Below are positions 8,901 through 17,819 of a stretch of DNA of 64,000 nucleotides, one piece after another. A model generated the notes under the pieces. The model searched no databases. It had not been told where the DNA came from and saw nothing but the letters and a program-made list of their open reading frames with translations. Source of the stretch: CAVVSD01 sp963837655. GTDB taxonomy: Bacteria; Actinomycetota; Thermoleophilia; Solirubrobacterales; Solirubrobacteraceae. A program made the position numbers and the translations under genes. Within the stretch, counting starts at the first letter, position 1, and every line of letters begins with the position of its first letter. The stretch is from assembly GCA_963837655.1 (NCBI GenBank), contig CAWIOK010000002.1:372001-436000 (forward strand). The letters are read 5' to 3'.

Positions 8901-8948
8901 CGGGGCCTGCTCGAACAGCGCGACCGTATGTGTCACGTGACGGCCCCG
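8901..8948. terminator. Candidate bidirectional terminator between fbiC and cofE
   Basis: A 7-bp outer stem (CGGGGCC at 8901-8907 with GGCCCCG at 8942-8948) encloses a perfect 10-bp palindrome GTCACGTGAC at 8932-8941. It lies in the 120-bp gap between two converging genes. There is no T-run. The inner palindrome could instead be a protein-binding site. Confidence 0.35.
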
Positions 8949-8961
8949 CACCGCCTTCGTC

Positions 8962-9711
8962 CTAGAGGAACAGATCCTCGGCCGGGGCCCGCACCAGGCC
9001 GGCCACGGCGCCTGGACCGTCGTCGGCGGTCACGAAGCGCTGCAGCCCGCGCACGAGGACCGCGGGCTCGCGCGAGTCCTTCGCGCGGGCGAGGTCCGCC
9101 GCGGCGGCCGCCTGGTCGGCGACGGCGATCTGCGTTGCACGCAGCTCGCGGCCCTCGTTGTCCACACGGCCGGTCCAGTCGTCCAGCGCGACGAGCCCGG
9201 CGCACCCGATCGCCACGTCGCTCTGCCCGCGTCGCCATGCACGCCCGAACGAGTCGGCGATCACGACCGCCGGCGCCACGCCCCGTCGCTCACGGACCGC
9301 GGCGCGCAACGCCCGCGCGGAGCCGTCAGGATCGACCGGGAGCAGCACGAGCGCGTCATCGCCGGGGGCGTTGGACGCGTCGACGCCCGCGTTCGCGCAG
9401 ACGAACCCGTGGTGCGTCCGCACGATCAGCACCCCGCGGACCGCGCGCACCACGGCGTCGGTCTCGCCGAGCACGACCTCGACAGCGCGCGGGTCCTTGG
9501 CCAGCGTCTCGGCCAGCTGCACCGCACGCGCCGACGGCACGACGTCCGCCAGCCGCACGACGCGTCCCTCGGCCTTCGACACGATCTTCTGGGAGACGAC
9601 GAGGACATCGCCATCGCCGATATCGCCCGGCGCCGCGTACGCGAGCATCGCGCCGACGTCGTCGCCGGGCACGACCTCGGGAATGCCCGCCAGTGCGACG
9701 ACCGTGATCAC
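8962..9711 (-). CDS. cofE: Coenzyme F420-0:L-glutamate ligase
   Basis: 249 residues matching CofE, the GTP-dependent enzyme that adds glutamate to F420-0. Recognisable blocks are GDVLVVSQKIVSKAEGRVV, IVRTHHGFVCANAGVDASN and IADSFGRAWRRGQ. It is the stand-alone ligase, without the nitroreductase-like domain found in mycobacterial FbiB. Its ATG overlaps the cofC stop as ATGA, so it is the third cistron of a cofD-cofC-cofE operon. Confidence 0.93.
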   Translation of the reverse strand: MITVVALAGIPEVVPGDDVGAMLAYAAPGDIGDGDVLVVSQKIVSKAEGRVVRLADVVPSARAVQLAETLAKDPRAVEVVLGETDAVVRAVRGVLIVRTHHGFVCANAGVDASNAPGDDALVLLPVDPDGSARALRAAVRERRGVAPAVVIADSFGRAWRRGQSDVAIGCAGLVALDDWTGRVDNEGRELRATQIAVADQAAAAADLARAKDSREPAVLVRGLQRFVTADDGPGAVAGLVRAPAEDLFL

Positions 9712-10370
9712 TTCGCGACGTCGTTGCGCGCCAGCCGCCGCAGCAGCCCGCGCGTGTGGGCCGCACCGCCGTGTGAGCCCTCCAGCACCTCGCGCATCGC
9801 CGCGAGGTCGTCGGGCGTGTCAACGTCGAGCACGAGCGACGCCATCTCCACCACCCGCAGGGAGGCGCCGGCCTCCTCGGCCAGCGCCGTGTGGCGATCG
9901 CGGCTGCCTGGCCCGAACGCCGGGACGATCGCACTCGGCGGGTGCAGCAGGAGGCCGTTCGTCCCGCTGCCGTGGCGGTCGGGGATCAGCACGACGGACG
10001 GCTGCGGCTCGACGGAGCGCAGCAGCTCCGCCAGCTCGATGGGGTCCAGCGCCGGGCAGTCGCCAGGGACGAGCAGCACGACGTCCGCGCCGTCGACGGC
10101 CTCCAGGCCGATCTGGGCGGCGGGCGACTGCCCCGACTCGACGGTGTCGGCGACGACCCGTGCCCCGTAGCCCAGCGCGAGGGCCTCGGCGACCGGCTCC
10201 GCCGTGACGACGACGACCTCGTCGAGCCCCTCGGTCCGTCGCAGCGCGACGAGGACGTCGGTGAGCATCGCCTCCGCCAGCGCGCGCCGGGTCCCCGGGG
10301 CCAGCCCGGTGCTGAGGCGCTGCTTGGCGTCGGCGAATCGCTTCACCGGCAGGACGGCGACGGTCTGCAC
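9708..10370 (-). CDS. cofC: Phosphoenolpyruvate/2-phospholactate guanylyltransferase
   Basis: 220 residues, nucleotidyltransferase fold. The N-terminal VLPVKRFADAKQRLS and the LLVPGDCPALDP block are typical of CofC/FbiD, which activates phosphoenolpyruvate or 2-phospholactate with GTP for F420 assembly. In actinobacteria the substrate is usually phosphoenolpyruvate, giving dehydro-F420-0; this is known for the family and not read from the sequence. It lies 4 bp after cofD and overlaps cofE by 4 bp. Confidence 0.9.
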   Translation of the reverse strand: MQTVAVLPVKRFADAKQRLSTGLAPGTRRALAEAMLTDVLVALRRTEGLDEVVVVTAEPVAEALALGYGARVVADTVESGQSPAAQIGLEAVDGADVVLLVPGDCPALDPIELAELLRSVEPQPSVVLIPDRHGSGTNGLLLHPPSAIVPAFGPGSRDRHTALAEEAGASLRVVEMASLVLDVDTPDDLAAMREVLEGSHGGAAHTRGLLRRLARNDVAK

Positions 10371-10374
10371 GCTC

Positions 10375-11283
10375 TCAGCTTGCCAGGGCCTCGGCGAACG
10401 TCAGCGCGGCGCCCGCGACCCGCCGGCGACCGTCCGCGTCGGCCATGAGCGTGTCGGTCCGCAGCACGGGCAGTGGCCCGGCGCGTCGCTCGTCGGTGAC
10501 CATGCCGTGGAGCACGTCGCCCAGCAGCTCCGCGACGCCCGCGGCTGTCGCAGGCAGTCCGGTCCACGCCATGAAGTCGGCCGTCGGGCCCTTGAGCACG
10601 GCGCCGTCGACGAGCGGCGAGACGGCGACGACCGGCGCCTCGGTGTCGCGCAGCGCCTCGCGGACGCCCGGCACCGCGAGGATCGGCCCGATCGAGATGA
10701 CCGGGTTCGATGGTCCGACCACGATCGCCCGGGCCGACGCGATCGCCTCGAGCACCTCTGGCGTCGCCGTCGCCGCCTGCGCGCCCCGCAGCTCCACGCC
10801 GTCGACGGGACCCTCGGCGCGCTGCAGGATCATGAACTCCTGGAACGGCGTCCAGTCCCCGCGCGCGAGGACCCACGTCCGGACGGGGTCGTCGGACATC
10901 GGCAGCACTCGAGCACCCAGCCCGAGCGAGCGGGTCAGCTCGTCCAGCGTCTCCGTCAGCCGCATGCCGCCCGCGAGGAGCTCCGAGCGCCGCAACCCGA
11001 CCGCGAGGTCGCGGTCGCCGAGGTTGAACCACACGTCGACGCCCAGCTCGCGCATGCCGTCCATCACGTGGAACGTGTCGTCGCGCAGGCCCCAGCCGCG
11101 CTCGTCGATGCGGTCGGCGAGCCAGAACGCGCACAGGTCCGGGTCGGGGGAGACGTGCGCCCCGTAGATCTCCACGTCGTCACCGGTGTTCGCGACGACC
11201 ACGAGCTCGTCCCCGACCAGGTCGAGCATGCCGCGCGCGAGCTTGGCACCGCCGGTGCCGCCCGCCAGGACGACGACTGTCAA
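10375..11283 (-). CDS. cofD: 2-phospholactate / PEP transferase (FO to F420-0)
   Basis: 302 residues matching CofD/FbiA. The N-terminus VVVLAGGTGGAKLARGM, the NTGDD motif and VVGPSNPVISIGPIL are family hallmarks. It transfers the phospholactyl or phosphoenolpyruvyl group to FO. I place the start at TTG 11283, because the family begins with this strand and the TTG overlaps the preceding stop as TTGA. The only ATG upstream (11328) would overlap the STAS gene by 49 bp. It is probably translationally coupled to the STAS gene. Confidence 0.9.
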   Translation of the reverse strand: MTVVVLAGGTGGAKLARGMLDLVGDELVVVANTGDDVEIYGAHVSPDPDLCAFWLADRIDERGWGLRDDTFHVMDGMRELGVDVWFNLGDRDLAVGLRRSELLAGGMRLTETLDELTRSLGLGARVLPMSDDPVRTWVLARGDWTPFQEFMILQRAEGPVDGVELRGAQAATATPEVLEAIASARAIVVGPSNPVISIGPILAVPGVREALRDTEAPVVAVSPLVDGAVLKGPTADFMAWTGLPATAAGVAELLGDVLHGMVTDERRAGPLPVLRTDTLMADADGRRRVAGAALTFAEALAS

Positions 11284-11627
11284 GGTCTGCGAGCCCGATC
11301 CACGGCCTCGTCGGCCGTCGACGCCCACACGAAGAGGCCCTCCACGCCGGTGACGGCGAACAGACGCTGGGTGGTCGCCGATCCGCGCACGAGGATGAAC
11401 GGCGGGCCCTCCTCCGTCCGTCGTCGCCGCTCGCTGATGAGCGTGGCCAGGCCGGTCGAGTCGATGAAGTCCAGGCCGCCGAGGACGAGCACGGTCGGGC
11501 CATCACCGAATGCGGCCGCGAGCTGGGGCGCCGTCGCGAGGTCGAGCTCTCCCTCCGGGGTCAGGACGCGGACGCCGTTGCGTTGCTCGGTCGCGAGGCG
11601 GAAGGCGGGCGGGCCAGCAGCGCTCAT
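11280..11627 (-). CDS. STAS-domain anti-anti-sigma factor-like protein
   Basis: 115 residues forming a single STAS domain. The phosphorylatable Ser motif FIDSTGL is present, as in SpoIIAA/RsbV. Such proteins release a sigma factor from an RsbW-type kinase when unphosphorylated. No RsbW-like kinase or sigma gene is adjacent. It is instead the first gene of the run into cofD, joined by a TTGA overlap, which is an unexpected partner. The ATG at 11627 gives the usual length. Confidence 0.8.
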   Translation of the reverse strand: MSAAGPPAFRLATEQRNGVRVLTPEGELDLATAPQLAAAFGDGPTVLVLGGLDFIDSTGLATLISERRRRTEEGPPFILVRGSATTQRLFAVTGVEGLFVWASTADEAVDRARRP

Positions 11628-11649
11628 GGACGGGGAATGTACTGGCGCT

Positions 11650-13047
11650 TCACGCGGCACGGTAACGCTCCATCGCAACGCGCCGCTCGACGGCGTGATC
11701 GACGATCGGCCCCGGGTAGTCCTGTCCGACGATGCATCCGGCCTGCTCCTGCTCGTCGTCGGACATGGTCCAGGGCTCGGCGAGCTTTTCGAGGGGAACG
11801 TCGGACAGCTCGGGGATCCAGCGGCGGACGTAGCGTCCGTCGGGATCGAAGCGCTGCTGCTGCAACGTGGGGTTGAAGAGGCGTTGGAAGTAGGGCGCCG
11901 GGTCCGTGCCCGTCGACGCGACCCACTGCCAGCCGCCGTTGTTGGAGCCGACGTCGCCGTCGAGCAGATGCTCCATGAAGTGTGCCTCTCCGAGGCGCCA
12001 GTCGAGATGGAGGTCCTTCGTGAGGAAGGACGCGACGATCATCCGCGCGCGGTTGTGCATCCAGCCGGTGACCCGGAGCTGGCGCATCGCCGCGTCGACG
12101 ACGGGATAGCCGGTCTCGCCCTGCTTCCAGGCGGCGAGGGCATCCGGGTCGTCATGCCAGGCCAGGGTCCCGCGGTAGCGCGCCTGGAACTCCGTCGTGG
12201 CCGCCTCCGGGTGGTGCAGCATGACCGCGCCGTAGAAGTCGCGCCAGGCCAGCTCGAACCGGAAGCGTCCCGAGCCCTCCCCGCCGGCCGCCAGCACCCG
12301 CTGCTCCAGCCACAGCGGCGACAGGGTGCCGAAGCGCAGGTGCACGGACAGCCGCGAGGTCTCGTCGGCGAGGATGTTGCGCCCCTCGCCGTAGCCGCGC
12401 ATCTCCGAGCGCACCCAGCGCCGCGCGGCCTTCAGAGCCTCGGCTTCAGACGCCGGCGGGCGGTCCAGGAGGTCCGGTGTCTCGTCGAAGCCGAGCGCCT
12501 GCAGCGACGGCATCCTCCCGACCTTCGCCCGGGCCGGGAGCTCGATCGCCGGCGGCGGCTGCGCGAGGGCCCGTCGCTCCTGGCGCTTCCAGGTCTTGAG
12601 GAACGGGCTGAAGACGGTGTACGGCCTGGCGTCCTTCGTCAGCACCTGCGAGAGCTCGGCGATGTAGATCCCGGGATGGCGGACGAGCGGGACGTCGCCG
12701 AGCGCCTCGTCCACACGCTCGTCGCGCTGGCGTGCGAAGCCGGTGGTCTCCTCGCTGCAGTGGACGACGCCGGCGCCGATCTCGCGCACCACCTCGGGCA
12801 GCACCCGCTCCGGAGGACCAGTGCGCACGGCGAGGCGACCGCCGCGCGAGCGCAGCTCGTCGTCCAGCGCGTGCAGCGCATCGAGCATCCACGCGGTGCG
12901 TCCCGCGGACCGGAACCGGCCGCCGAGCAAGACCGGATCGAAGACGAAGAGGGGGAGCACGCGATCGTGTGCACGGACCGCCTCGGCGAGCGCCGGGAGA
13001 TCGTGGACGCGCAGATCGCGGCGGTACCAGACAACTGCCGTGGTCAT
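11650..13047 (-). CDS. phr: Cryptochrome/photolyase family DNA photolyase
   Basis: 465 residues, a full-length class I CPD photolyase-type protein. An N-terminal antenna domain starts MTTAVVWYRRDLRVHD. The C-terminal FAD domain has ELAWRDFY, GYPVVDAAMRQL, TGWMHNRARMIVASFL and the GDVGSNNGGWQW block. Light-driven repair of pyrimidine dimers is the expected activity. An extra residue appears in PYFQRLFNP compared with the common PYFRIFNP. The gene is 22 bp upstream of the STAS gene on the same strand and divergent from the acyl-CoA ligase, with 32 bp between the starts. Confidence 0.93.
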   Translation of the reverse strand: MTTAVVWYRRDLRVHDLPALAEAVRAHDRVLPLFVFDPVLLGGRFRSAGRTAWMLDALHALDDELRSRGGRLAVRTGPPERVLPEVVREIGAGVVHCSEETTGFARQRDERVDEALGDVPLVRHPGIYIAELSQVLTKDARPYTVFSPFLKTWKRQERRALAQPPPAIELPARAKVGRMPSLQALGFDETPDLLDRPPASEAEALKAARRWVRSEMRGYGEGRNILADETSRLSVHLRFGTLSPLWLEQRVLAAGGEGSGRFRFELAWRDFYGAVMLHHPEAATTEFQARYRGTLAWHDDPDALAAWKQGETGYPVVDAAMRQLRVTGWMHNRARMIVASFLTKDLHLDWRLGEAHFMEHLLDGDVGSNNGGWQWVASTGTDPAPYFQRLFNPTLQQQRFDPDGRYVRRWIPELSDVPLEKLAEPWTMSDDEQEQAGCIVGQDYPGPIVDHAVERRVAMERYRAA

Positions 13048-13079
13048 CGGACATGCCTACGGGTAGATCGCTGCCTAGG

Positions 13080-15062
13080 ATGAACCGCGTGACGACGGAC
13101 ACTGGCGGCCGCATGCTCTGGGAGCCCACGGCCGAGGCGATCGAACGCACGACGCTCACCGCGTACGCGCGCTGGCTGCGCACCGAGCGCGGGATGCACT
13201 TCGACGGCTACCACGATCTGTGGCGCTGGTCGGTGGACGACATCGAGGCGTTCTGGGCGTCGATCTGGGACTTCTTCGATGTGCAGGCGGAGCGTCCGTA
13301 CAAGCGGGTCCTCGGGCGGCGCGAGATGCCCGGTGCCGAGTGGTTCCCCGGAGCACGCCTGTCCTACGCCGAGCACATCTTCCGCAACCGCGACGACGCG
13401 ACCGTCGCGATGATCCACGAGTCCGAGGCGCGCGACCGAGGCGAGGTCACGTGGGGTGAGCTGCGCACCCAGGTGGCGGGGATCGCCGCGGGGCTGCGCG
13501 AGATGGGCGTCGAGCCGGGCGATCGCGTCGTCGGCTACCTGCCCAACATCCCCGAGACGATCGCGGTCTTCCTCGCGTGCGCGAGCATCGGCGCGACGTG
13601 GTCGTGCTGCTCGCCGGACTTCGGCATCCGCTCCGTCGTCGACCGCTTCGCCCAGATCGAGCCCAAGGTGCTGTTCGCGGCCGACGGCTACCGCTACGGC
13701 GGCAAGGACTTCGATCGCCACGACGCCATCGCGCAGCTGCAGGCCGAGTTGCCGACGCTCCGGCACACGGTGGTCGTCCCCTACCTGGACCCAGACGCGA
13801 CCGCGGAGGGCCTCGAGGCCGCCGCCACGCTGCCGGAGATGCAGCGCGAGGGCGAGCTGATGTTCGCGCAGCTGCCGTTCGCGCACCCGTTGTGGGTGCT
13901 CTACTCGTCGGGCACGACGGGTTTGCCGAAGGCGATCGTCCACGGCCAGGGCGGCGTGCTGCTCGAGCACCTGAAGGTCCTCGGCCTGCAGGCCGACCTC
14001 CAGGCCGGCGACCGGTTCTTCTGGTTCACGACGACCGGCTGGATGATGTGGAACTTCCTCGTCGGCGGCCTGCTCACCGACGCGACCATCCTGCTCTATG
14101 ACGGCAACCCCGCAGTCCCGAGCCTGGACCGTCTGTGGGACTTCGCGTCTGAGATCGGCATGACGAGCTTCGGCACCAGCGCCGCCTACATCGCAGCGTG
14201 CATGAAGTCCGACGTGCATCCCGCCGAGGGGCGCGACCTGAGCAAGCTGCGCGCGGTCGGATCGACCGGCTCGCCGCTGTCGCCGGAGGGCTTCCGGTGG
14301 GTCTACGACAACGTCGGCGCCGACACGTGGCTGTTCTCCACGAGCGGGGGCACGGACGTCGTGAGCGCGTTCGTGGGCGGCGTGCCGACGCTGCCCGTCT
14401 ACGAGGGCGAGCTGCAGGGGCGCGCGCTGGGCGCAGCGATCGAGGCCTGGGATGAGGAGGGCCGTGCGGTCATCGACAAGGTCGGCGAGCTCGTCCTCAC
14501 CGAGCCGATGCCGTCGATGCCGGTCTTCTTCTGGGGCGACGCCGACGGCGAGCGCTACCACGACTCCTACTTCTCCGTCTACCCCGGCATCTGGCGCCAC
14601 GGCGACTGGATCGAGATCACGTCGCGCAGTACCGCGATCATCACCGGCCGCTCGGATTCGACGATCAACCGCGGCGGCATCCGCATGGGGACCGCCGAGA
14701 TCTACAGCGCGGTCCTGGCGCTGGACGAGATCCGCGACGCGCTCGTCGTCGACGTCCCGCAGGAGGGCGAGGAGTCCTGGCTGCCGCTGTTCGTCGTGCT
14801 CGAGGACGGCGCGGAGCTGGATGACGACCTCGTCAAGGCGATCCGCAAGCGCGTCCGCGAGGACTGCTCGCCCCGCCACGTCCCCAGCGACGTCATCGCC
14901 ATCGACGCCGTCCCGCGAACGCTGTCGGGCAAGGCGCTGGAGGTGCCGGTCAAGCGGATCCTGATGGGCGCGGAGCCCGACAAGGCGGCCAGCCGCGACT
15001 CGCTGGCGAACCCCGAGGCGCTGGACTGGTTCGCCGAACTGGCCAAGAGCCGAGGGTCCTAG
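13080..15062 (+). CDS. Acetoacetyl-CoA synthetase-like acyl-CoA ligase
   Basis: 660 residues, of AcsA/AacS type: an N-terminal lid (WRWSVDDIEAFWASIWDFF) followed by the AMP-binding core with YSSGTTGLPKAIVHG and a late STINRGGIRMG/LSGKALEVPVK region carrying the adenylation lysine. Overall it resembles acetoacetate-CoA ligase, which activates a short oxo acid with ATP and CoA. The start is ATG 13080; an in-frame GTG at 13089 has AGGA at a better distance. It is followed after 11 bp by a flavin hydroxylase-like gene, suggesting a catabolic operon. Confidence 0.88.
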   Translation: MNRVTTDTGGRMLWEPTAEAIERTTLTAYARWLRTERGMHFDGYHDLWRWSVDDIEAFWASIWDFFDVQAERPYKRVLGRREMPGAEWFPGARLSYAEHIFRNRDDATVAMIHESEARDRGEVTWGELRTQVAGIAAGLREMGVEPGDRVVGYLPNIPETIAVFLACASIGATWSCCSPDFGIRSVVDRFAQIEPKVLFAADGYRYGGKDFDRHDAIAQLQAELPTLRHTVVVPYLDPDATAEGLEAAATLPEMQREGELMFAQLPFAHPLWVLYSSGTTGLPKAIVHGQGGVLLEHLKVLGLQADLQAGDRFFWFTTTGWMMWNFLVGGLLTDATILLYDGNPAVPSLDRLWDFASEIGMTSFGTSAAYIAACMKSDVHPAEGRDLSKLRAVGSTGSPLSPEGFRWVYDNVGADTWLFSTSGGTDVVSAFVGGVPTLPVYEGELQGRALGAAIEAWDEEGRAVIDKVGELVLTEPMPSMPVFFWGDADGERYHDSYFSVYPGIWRHGDWIEITSRSTAIITGRSDSTINRGGIRMGTAEIYSAVLALDEIRDALVVDVPQEGEESWLPLFVVLEDGAELDDDLVKAIRKRVREDCSPRHVPSDVIAIDAVPRTLSGKALEVPVKRILMGAEPDKAASRDSLANPEALDWFAELAKSRGS

Positions 15063-15073
15063 AGGAGGACAGG

Positions 15074-16300
15074 ATGAGTGCCGTCCAGGAGAACGCGGTC
15101 CCGGTCCCCGAGCCGGGCCTGACACCCGAGGCCGTCGTCGAGCGCGCGCGGGCGCTGCGCATGCAGCTGCGCGAGGAACAGGCGGCGACCGAGGAGCGCA
15201 CGTTCCACTCCGAGGAGCTGCACCGCGCGTTCGAGGCGGCGGGCTTCTACCGCATCCTGCAGCCGCGGCGCTTCGGTGGCCACGAGTTCTCCGTGCGGAC
15301 GTTCTACGAGACGATCGTCGAGATCTCACGCGGCTGTCCCTCGACGGGTTGGTGCCTGGGCCTCGCGGCGGGCCACGTCCTGCAGGCGGGGTCGTTCTTC
15401 GCCGAGGACGTCCAGCGCGACATCTTCGGCGCCGCCGGGGAGTTCCGGGCTCCGTCGCGGTTCGTCCCGATGGGGACGGCGACGCCGACCGCCGACGGAT
15501 GGGCCGTCGAGGGCCAGTGGGACTTCTGCTCGGGCTCGCCGTACAGCACCCACTTCCTGCCGTCGGTCCTGCTCCCGCCCGAGCGGCCCGGCGACCCGCC
15601 GGGCTTCGGCGTGGCGATGCTCCCGCGCAGCGAGTGGGAGCGCCTGGACGACTGGGGCACCACGCTCGGCCTGCGCGGGAGCGGATCGCACTCGATCCGG
15701 GTCGCCCGTGCCACGGTGCCGCGCGGCTGGGTGGTGCCCGTCCAGTTCGCCGACGTCCAGGTCCCGGCGCAGACGCCGGGCGGGGCGATCCACGGCAATC
15801 CCATGTACGCCGCGCGCCCGCACGGCTACTTCTCGGGCGAGCTGACGGCGGTGGCGGTCGGTCTCGCGTGGGCCGCGCTGGACGAGTACGAGGCGGCGCT
15901 GCACTCCAAGAAGACGACGTTCACGCAGATCCCCCGCTGGCAGGACGACCTGTTCCGCGAGCACTACGGCATCGCACTCGGGCTGATCCGCAGCGCGGAG
16001 GCGATCCTGCTGCAGGTCGCCGACCTGCAGCTCGAGTACGCCCGGCGCGGCTTCGCGGGCGGGGAGCCGTTCTCGCGCGTGGAGGACACGCAGCTCGCGC
16101 TCATGAACAACCGGGCGGGCGACCTCGTCTTCGAGGCGGTCGACCGGATCGTGCGCACCACCGGCGCGTCCGGCCAGGTCGACGGCGCGCGGATGCAGCG
16201 CTACTGGCGCGACATCACGATGTACCGCGGCCACATGGCGATGCATCTGGAGATGCACGCCCAGTTCGCCGGCGGCTTGGTCCTGGAGCTGGCCCACTGA
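15074..16300 (+). CDS. HsaA/HpaB-type flavin-dependent monooxygenase (acyl-CoA dehydrogenase fold)
   Basis: 408 residues with acyl-CoA dehydrogenase fold features. The CPSTGWCLGLAAGH segment and the C-terminal half (RMQRYWRDITMYRGHMAMH) fit the reduced-flavin hydroxylases of the HsaA group rather than true acyl-CoA dehydrogenases. These hydroxylate phenolic substrates, such as steroid-derived phenols, with flavin supplied by a separate reductase. A strong AGGAGG lies 8 bp before the ATG. No reductase gene is adjacent. The operon runs acyl-CoA ligase, this gene, inositol-phosphatase-like gene. Confidence 0.8.
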   Translation: MSAVQENAVPVPEPGLTPEAVVERARALRMQLREEQAATEERTFHSEELHRAFEAAGFYRILQPRRFGGHEFSVRTFYETIVEISRGCPSTGWCLGLAAGHVLQAGSFFAEDVQRDIFGAAGEFRAPSRFVPMGTATPTADGWAVEGQWDFCSGSPYSTHFLPSVLLPPERPGDPPGFGVAMLPRSEWERLDDWGTTLGLRGSGSHSIRVARATVPRGWVVPVQFADVQVPAQTPGGAIHGNPMYAARPHGYFSGELTAVAVGLAWAALDEYEAALHSKKTTFTQIPRWQDDLFREHYGIALGLIRSAEAILLQVADLQLEYARRGFAGGEPFSRVEDTQLALMNNRAGDLVFEAVDRIVRTTGASGQVDGARMQRYWRDITMYRGHMAMHLEMHAQFAGGLVLELAH

Positions 16301-17112
16301 GCCTGCTGGGCACCGCCGAGGAGGCGGCCCGCGCGGCGGGCGCGCTGCTGCGGGTGCGGTTCGAGGCCGGCGTGGAGCGCGCGCTGCGGACGAAGTCGAC
16401 GCCGACCGACCTCGTCTCCGAGGCCGACCTCGCGGCCGAGCAGGCCATCCGCGAGGTGCTCGCGGCGCGTCGCCCGGGCGACGCGGTCCTGGGCGAAGAA
16501 GGGGCGACTTCGTCGCCCTCGGTCGAGGTGGCGCGGAGCGCCACCTCGACGGCGCTCGCGTCGATCGGCGAAGGCGATCTGCTGTGGGTGGTCGACCCGC
16601 TCGACGGCACGCTGAACTTCCTCCACGGCATCCCGGCCTGGTGTGTGAGCGTGGCGGTGCGCGACGCCGAGGGCGCGTTGGCCGGCGTCGTCTTCGACCC
16701 GTTGCGCGGCGAGCTGTTCTCCGCCACGCGTGACGGTGACGCACGGTTGGGCGACGCGGTCCTGACGGGGTCGACGTGCACGGAGCTGGCGCAGGCGATC
16801 GTCGGCACCGGCTTCGCCTACGACGCGAGCGTCCGCGCCGGCCAGGGCCAGGTGGTCGCACGGCTGCTGCCGCAGATCGCCAACCTGCGTCGCACCGGGG
16901 CGTGCGCGCTGGATCTCGCGTGGACCGCCGCCGGCCGGCTCGACGGGTTCTACGAGCGCGCAGTCCAGGAGTGGGACGTCGCCGCCGGCGAGCTGCTCTG
17001 CGCGCGTGCCGGGCTGGTCGTCGAGCGCACGCCGGTGACCGACGGGCTGCCGGCCGGGATCCTCGCGGCGCCGCCGGCGCTCGCCGACGATCTCCGCGCG
17101 ATCGTCGCCTAG
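16297..17112 (+). CDS. suhB: Inositol monophosphatase family protein, probable CTG start
   Basis: About 271 residues. Mg2+-phosphatase motifs are visible: DLVSEADLAAE, GEEG, VVDPLDGTLNF and VQEWDVAAG. The family hydrolyses inositol-1-phosphate and related sugar phosphates (possibly histidinol phosphate). The conserved helix EEAARAAGALLR starts immediately after the previous stop, and no ATG, GTG or TTG precedes it in frame. The best start is CTG 16297, which overlaps that stop as CTGA, with GGAG upstream. A GTG at 16354 would remove a conserved helix. It is convergent with the SDR gene, both stops sharing CTAG. Confidence 0.82.
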   Translation: MSLLGTAEEAARAAGALLRVRFEAGVERALRTKSTPTDLVSEADLAAEQAIREVLAARRPGDAVLGEEGATSSPSVEVARSATSTALASIGEGDLLWVVDPLDGTLNFLHGIPAWCVSVAVRDAEGALAGVVFDPLRGELFSATRDGDARLGDAVLTGSTCTELAQAIVGTGFAYDASVRAGQGQVVARLLPQIANLRRTGACALDLAWTAAGRLDGFYERAVQEWDVAAGELLCARAGLVVERTPVTDGLPAGILAAPPALADDLRAIVA

Positions 17113-17819
17113 CGGGGCAGGCGCCGGACGACCGCGCCGGGCAGCAGCCTGACGACGAGCGCGAGCAGTCGCATGGACTGCGGCACGTACACGACGCTGC
17201 GCCCGCGACGCAGCGCGTCGACGGTGGCCTCGGCGACCTGCGCCGGCGTCGCCGACAGCGGCGGTGCCTTGCGCCCGGCGGTCATCTGCGTGGGCACGAA
17301 GCCGGGACGGACGACGAGCACCCGCACGCCGGTCGCGTCTGCGACGCCGCGCGCGAGGAAGTCCGCGCTCGCCTTGCCCGCCGCGTAGACGTAGTTGGCC
17401 GGCCGCGGGCGCTCGGCGGCGACCGAGGACAGCAGCACCACGGCGCCCGAGCCCTGCCGCCGCAGGCGCGCGGCGACGCGCAGGACCGCGGAGCCGGCGC
17501 CGAGCGCGTTCGTGCGCAGGAGGGCGACCGACGCGTCGGGGTCCTCGACGCCCGGCCACTCGTCGCCGAGCGCACCGAACGCGATGATCGCGACGTCCAC
17601 GCTGCCACCTGCCGCGGCCCACGCCTCGTCAAGCGCCGTCTCGTGCTCGTCCGTCGCGTCGGCGTCGAACGCGACGGTCGCCACCGTCGCCCGCCCGACG
17701 ACGCGGCCGGCAAGGCGCTCGGGAGCCCGGCCCGCCAGGACAGCGACGTCGGGCTCCAGCTTCTCTGCGATCGCGATCCCGAGCTCGGAGCCGCCGCCGA
17801 GCACGAGGACCGAGGTCAT
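17109..17819 (-). CDS. SDR oxidoreductase, DprE2-like
   Basis: 236 residues, short-chain dehydrogenase. NAD(P) motif GGGSELGIAIAE is at the N-terminus and the catalytic block SSVAAERPRPANYVYAAGK contains Tyr-x3-Lys. It resembles decaprenylphosphoryl-2-keto-ribose reductase (DprE2), used for arabinan precursors, but no DprE1 partner is adjacent, so the substrate is uncertain. The ATG overlaps the stop of the PPOX gene as ATGA. The stop shares CTAG with the converging inositol phosphatase gene. Confidence 0.82.
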   Translation of the reverse strand: MTSVLVLGGGSELGIAIAEKLEPDVAVLAGRAPERLAGRVVGRATVATVAFDADATDEHETALDEAWAAAGGSVDVAIIAFGALGDEWPGVEDPDASVALLRTNALGAGSAVLRVAARLRRQGSGAVVLLSSVAAERPRPANYVYAAGKASADFLARGVADATGVRVLVVRPGFVPTQMTAGRKAPPLSATPAQVAEATVDALRRGRSVVYVPQSMRLLALVVRLLPGAVVRRLPR

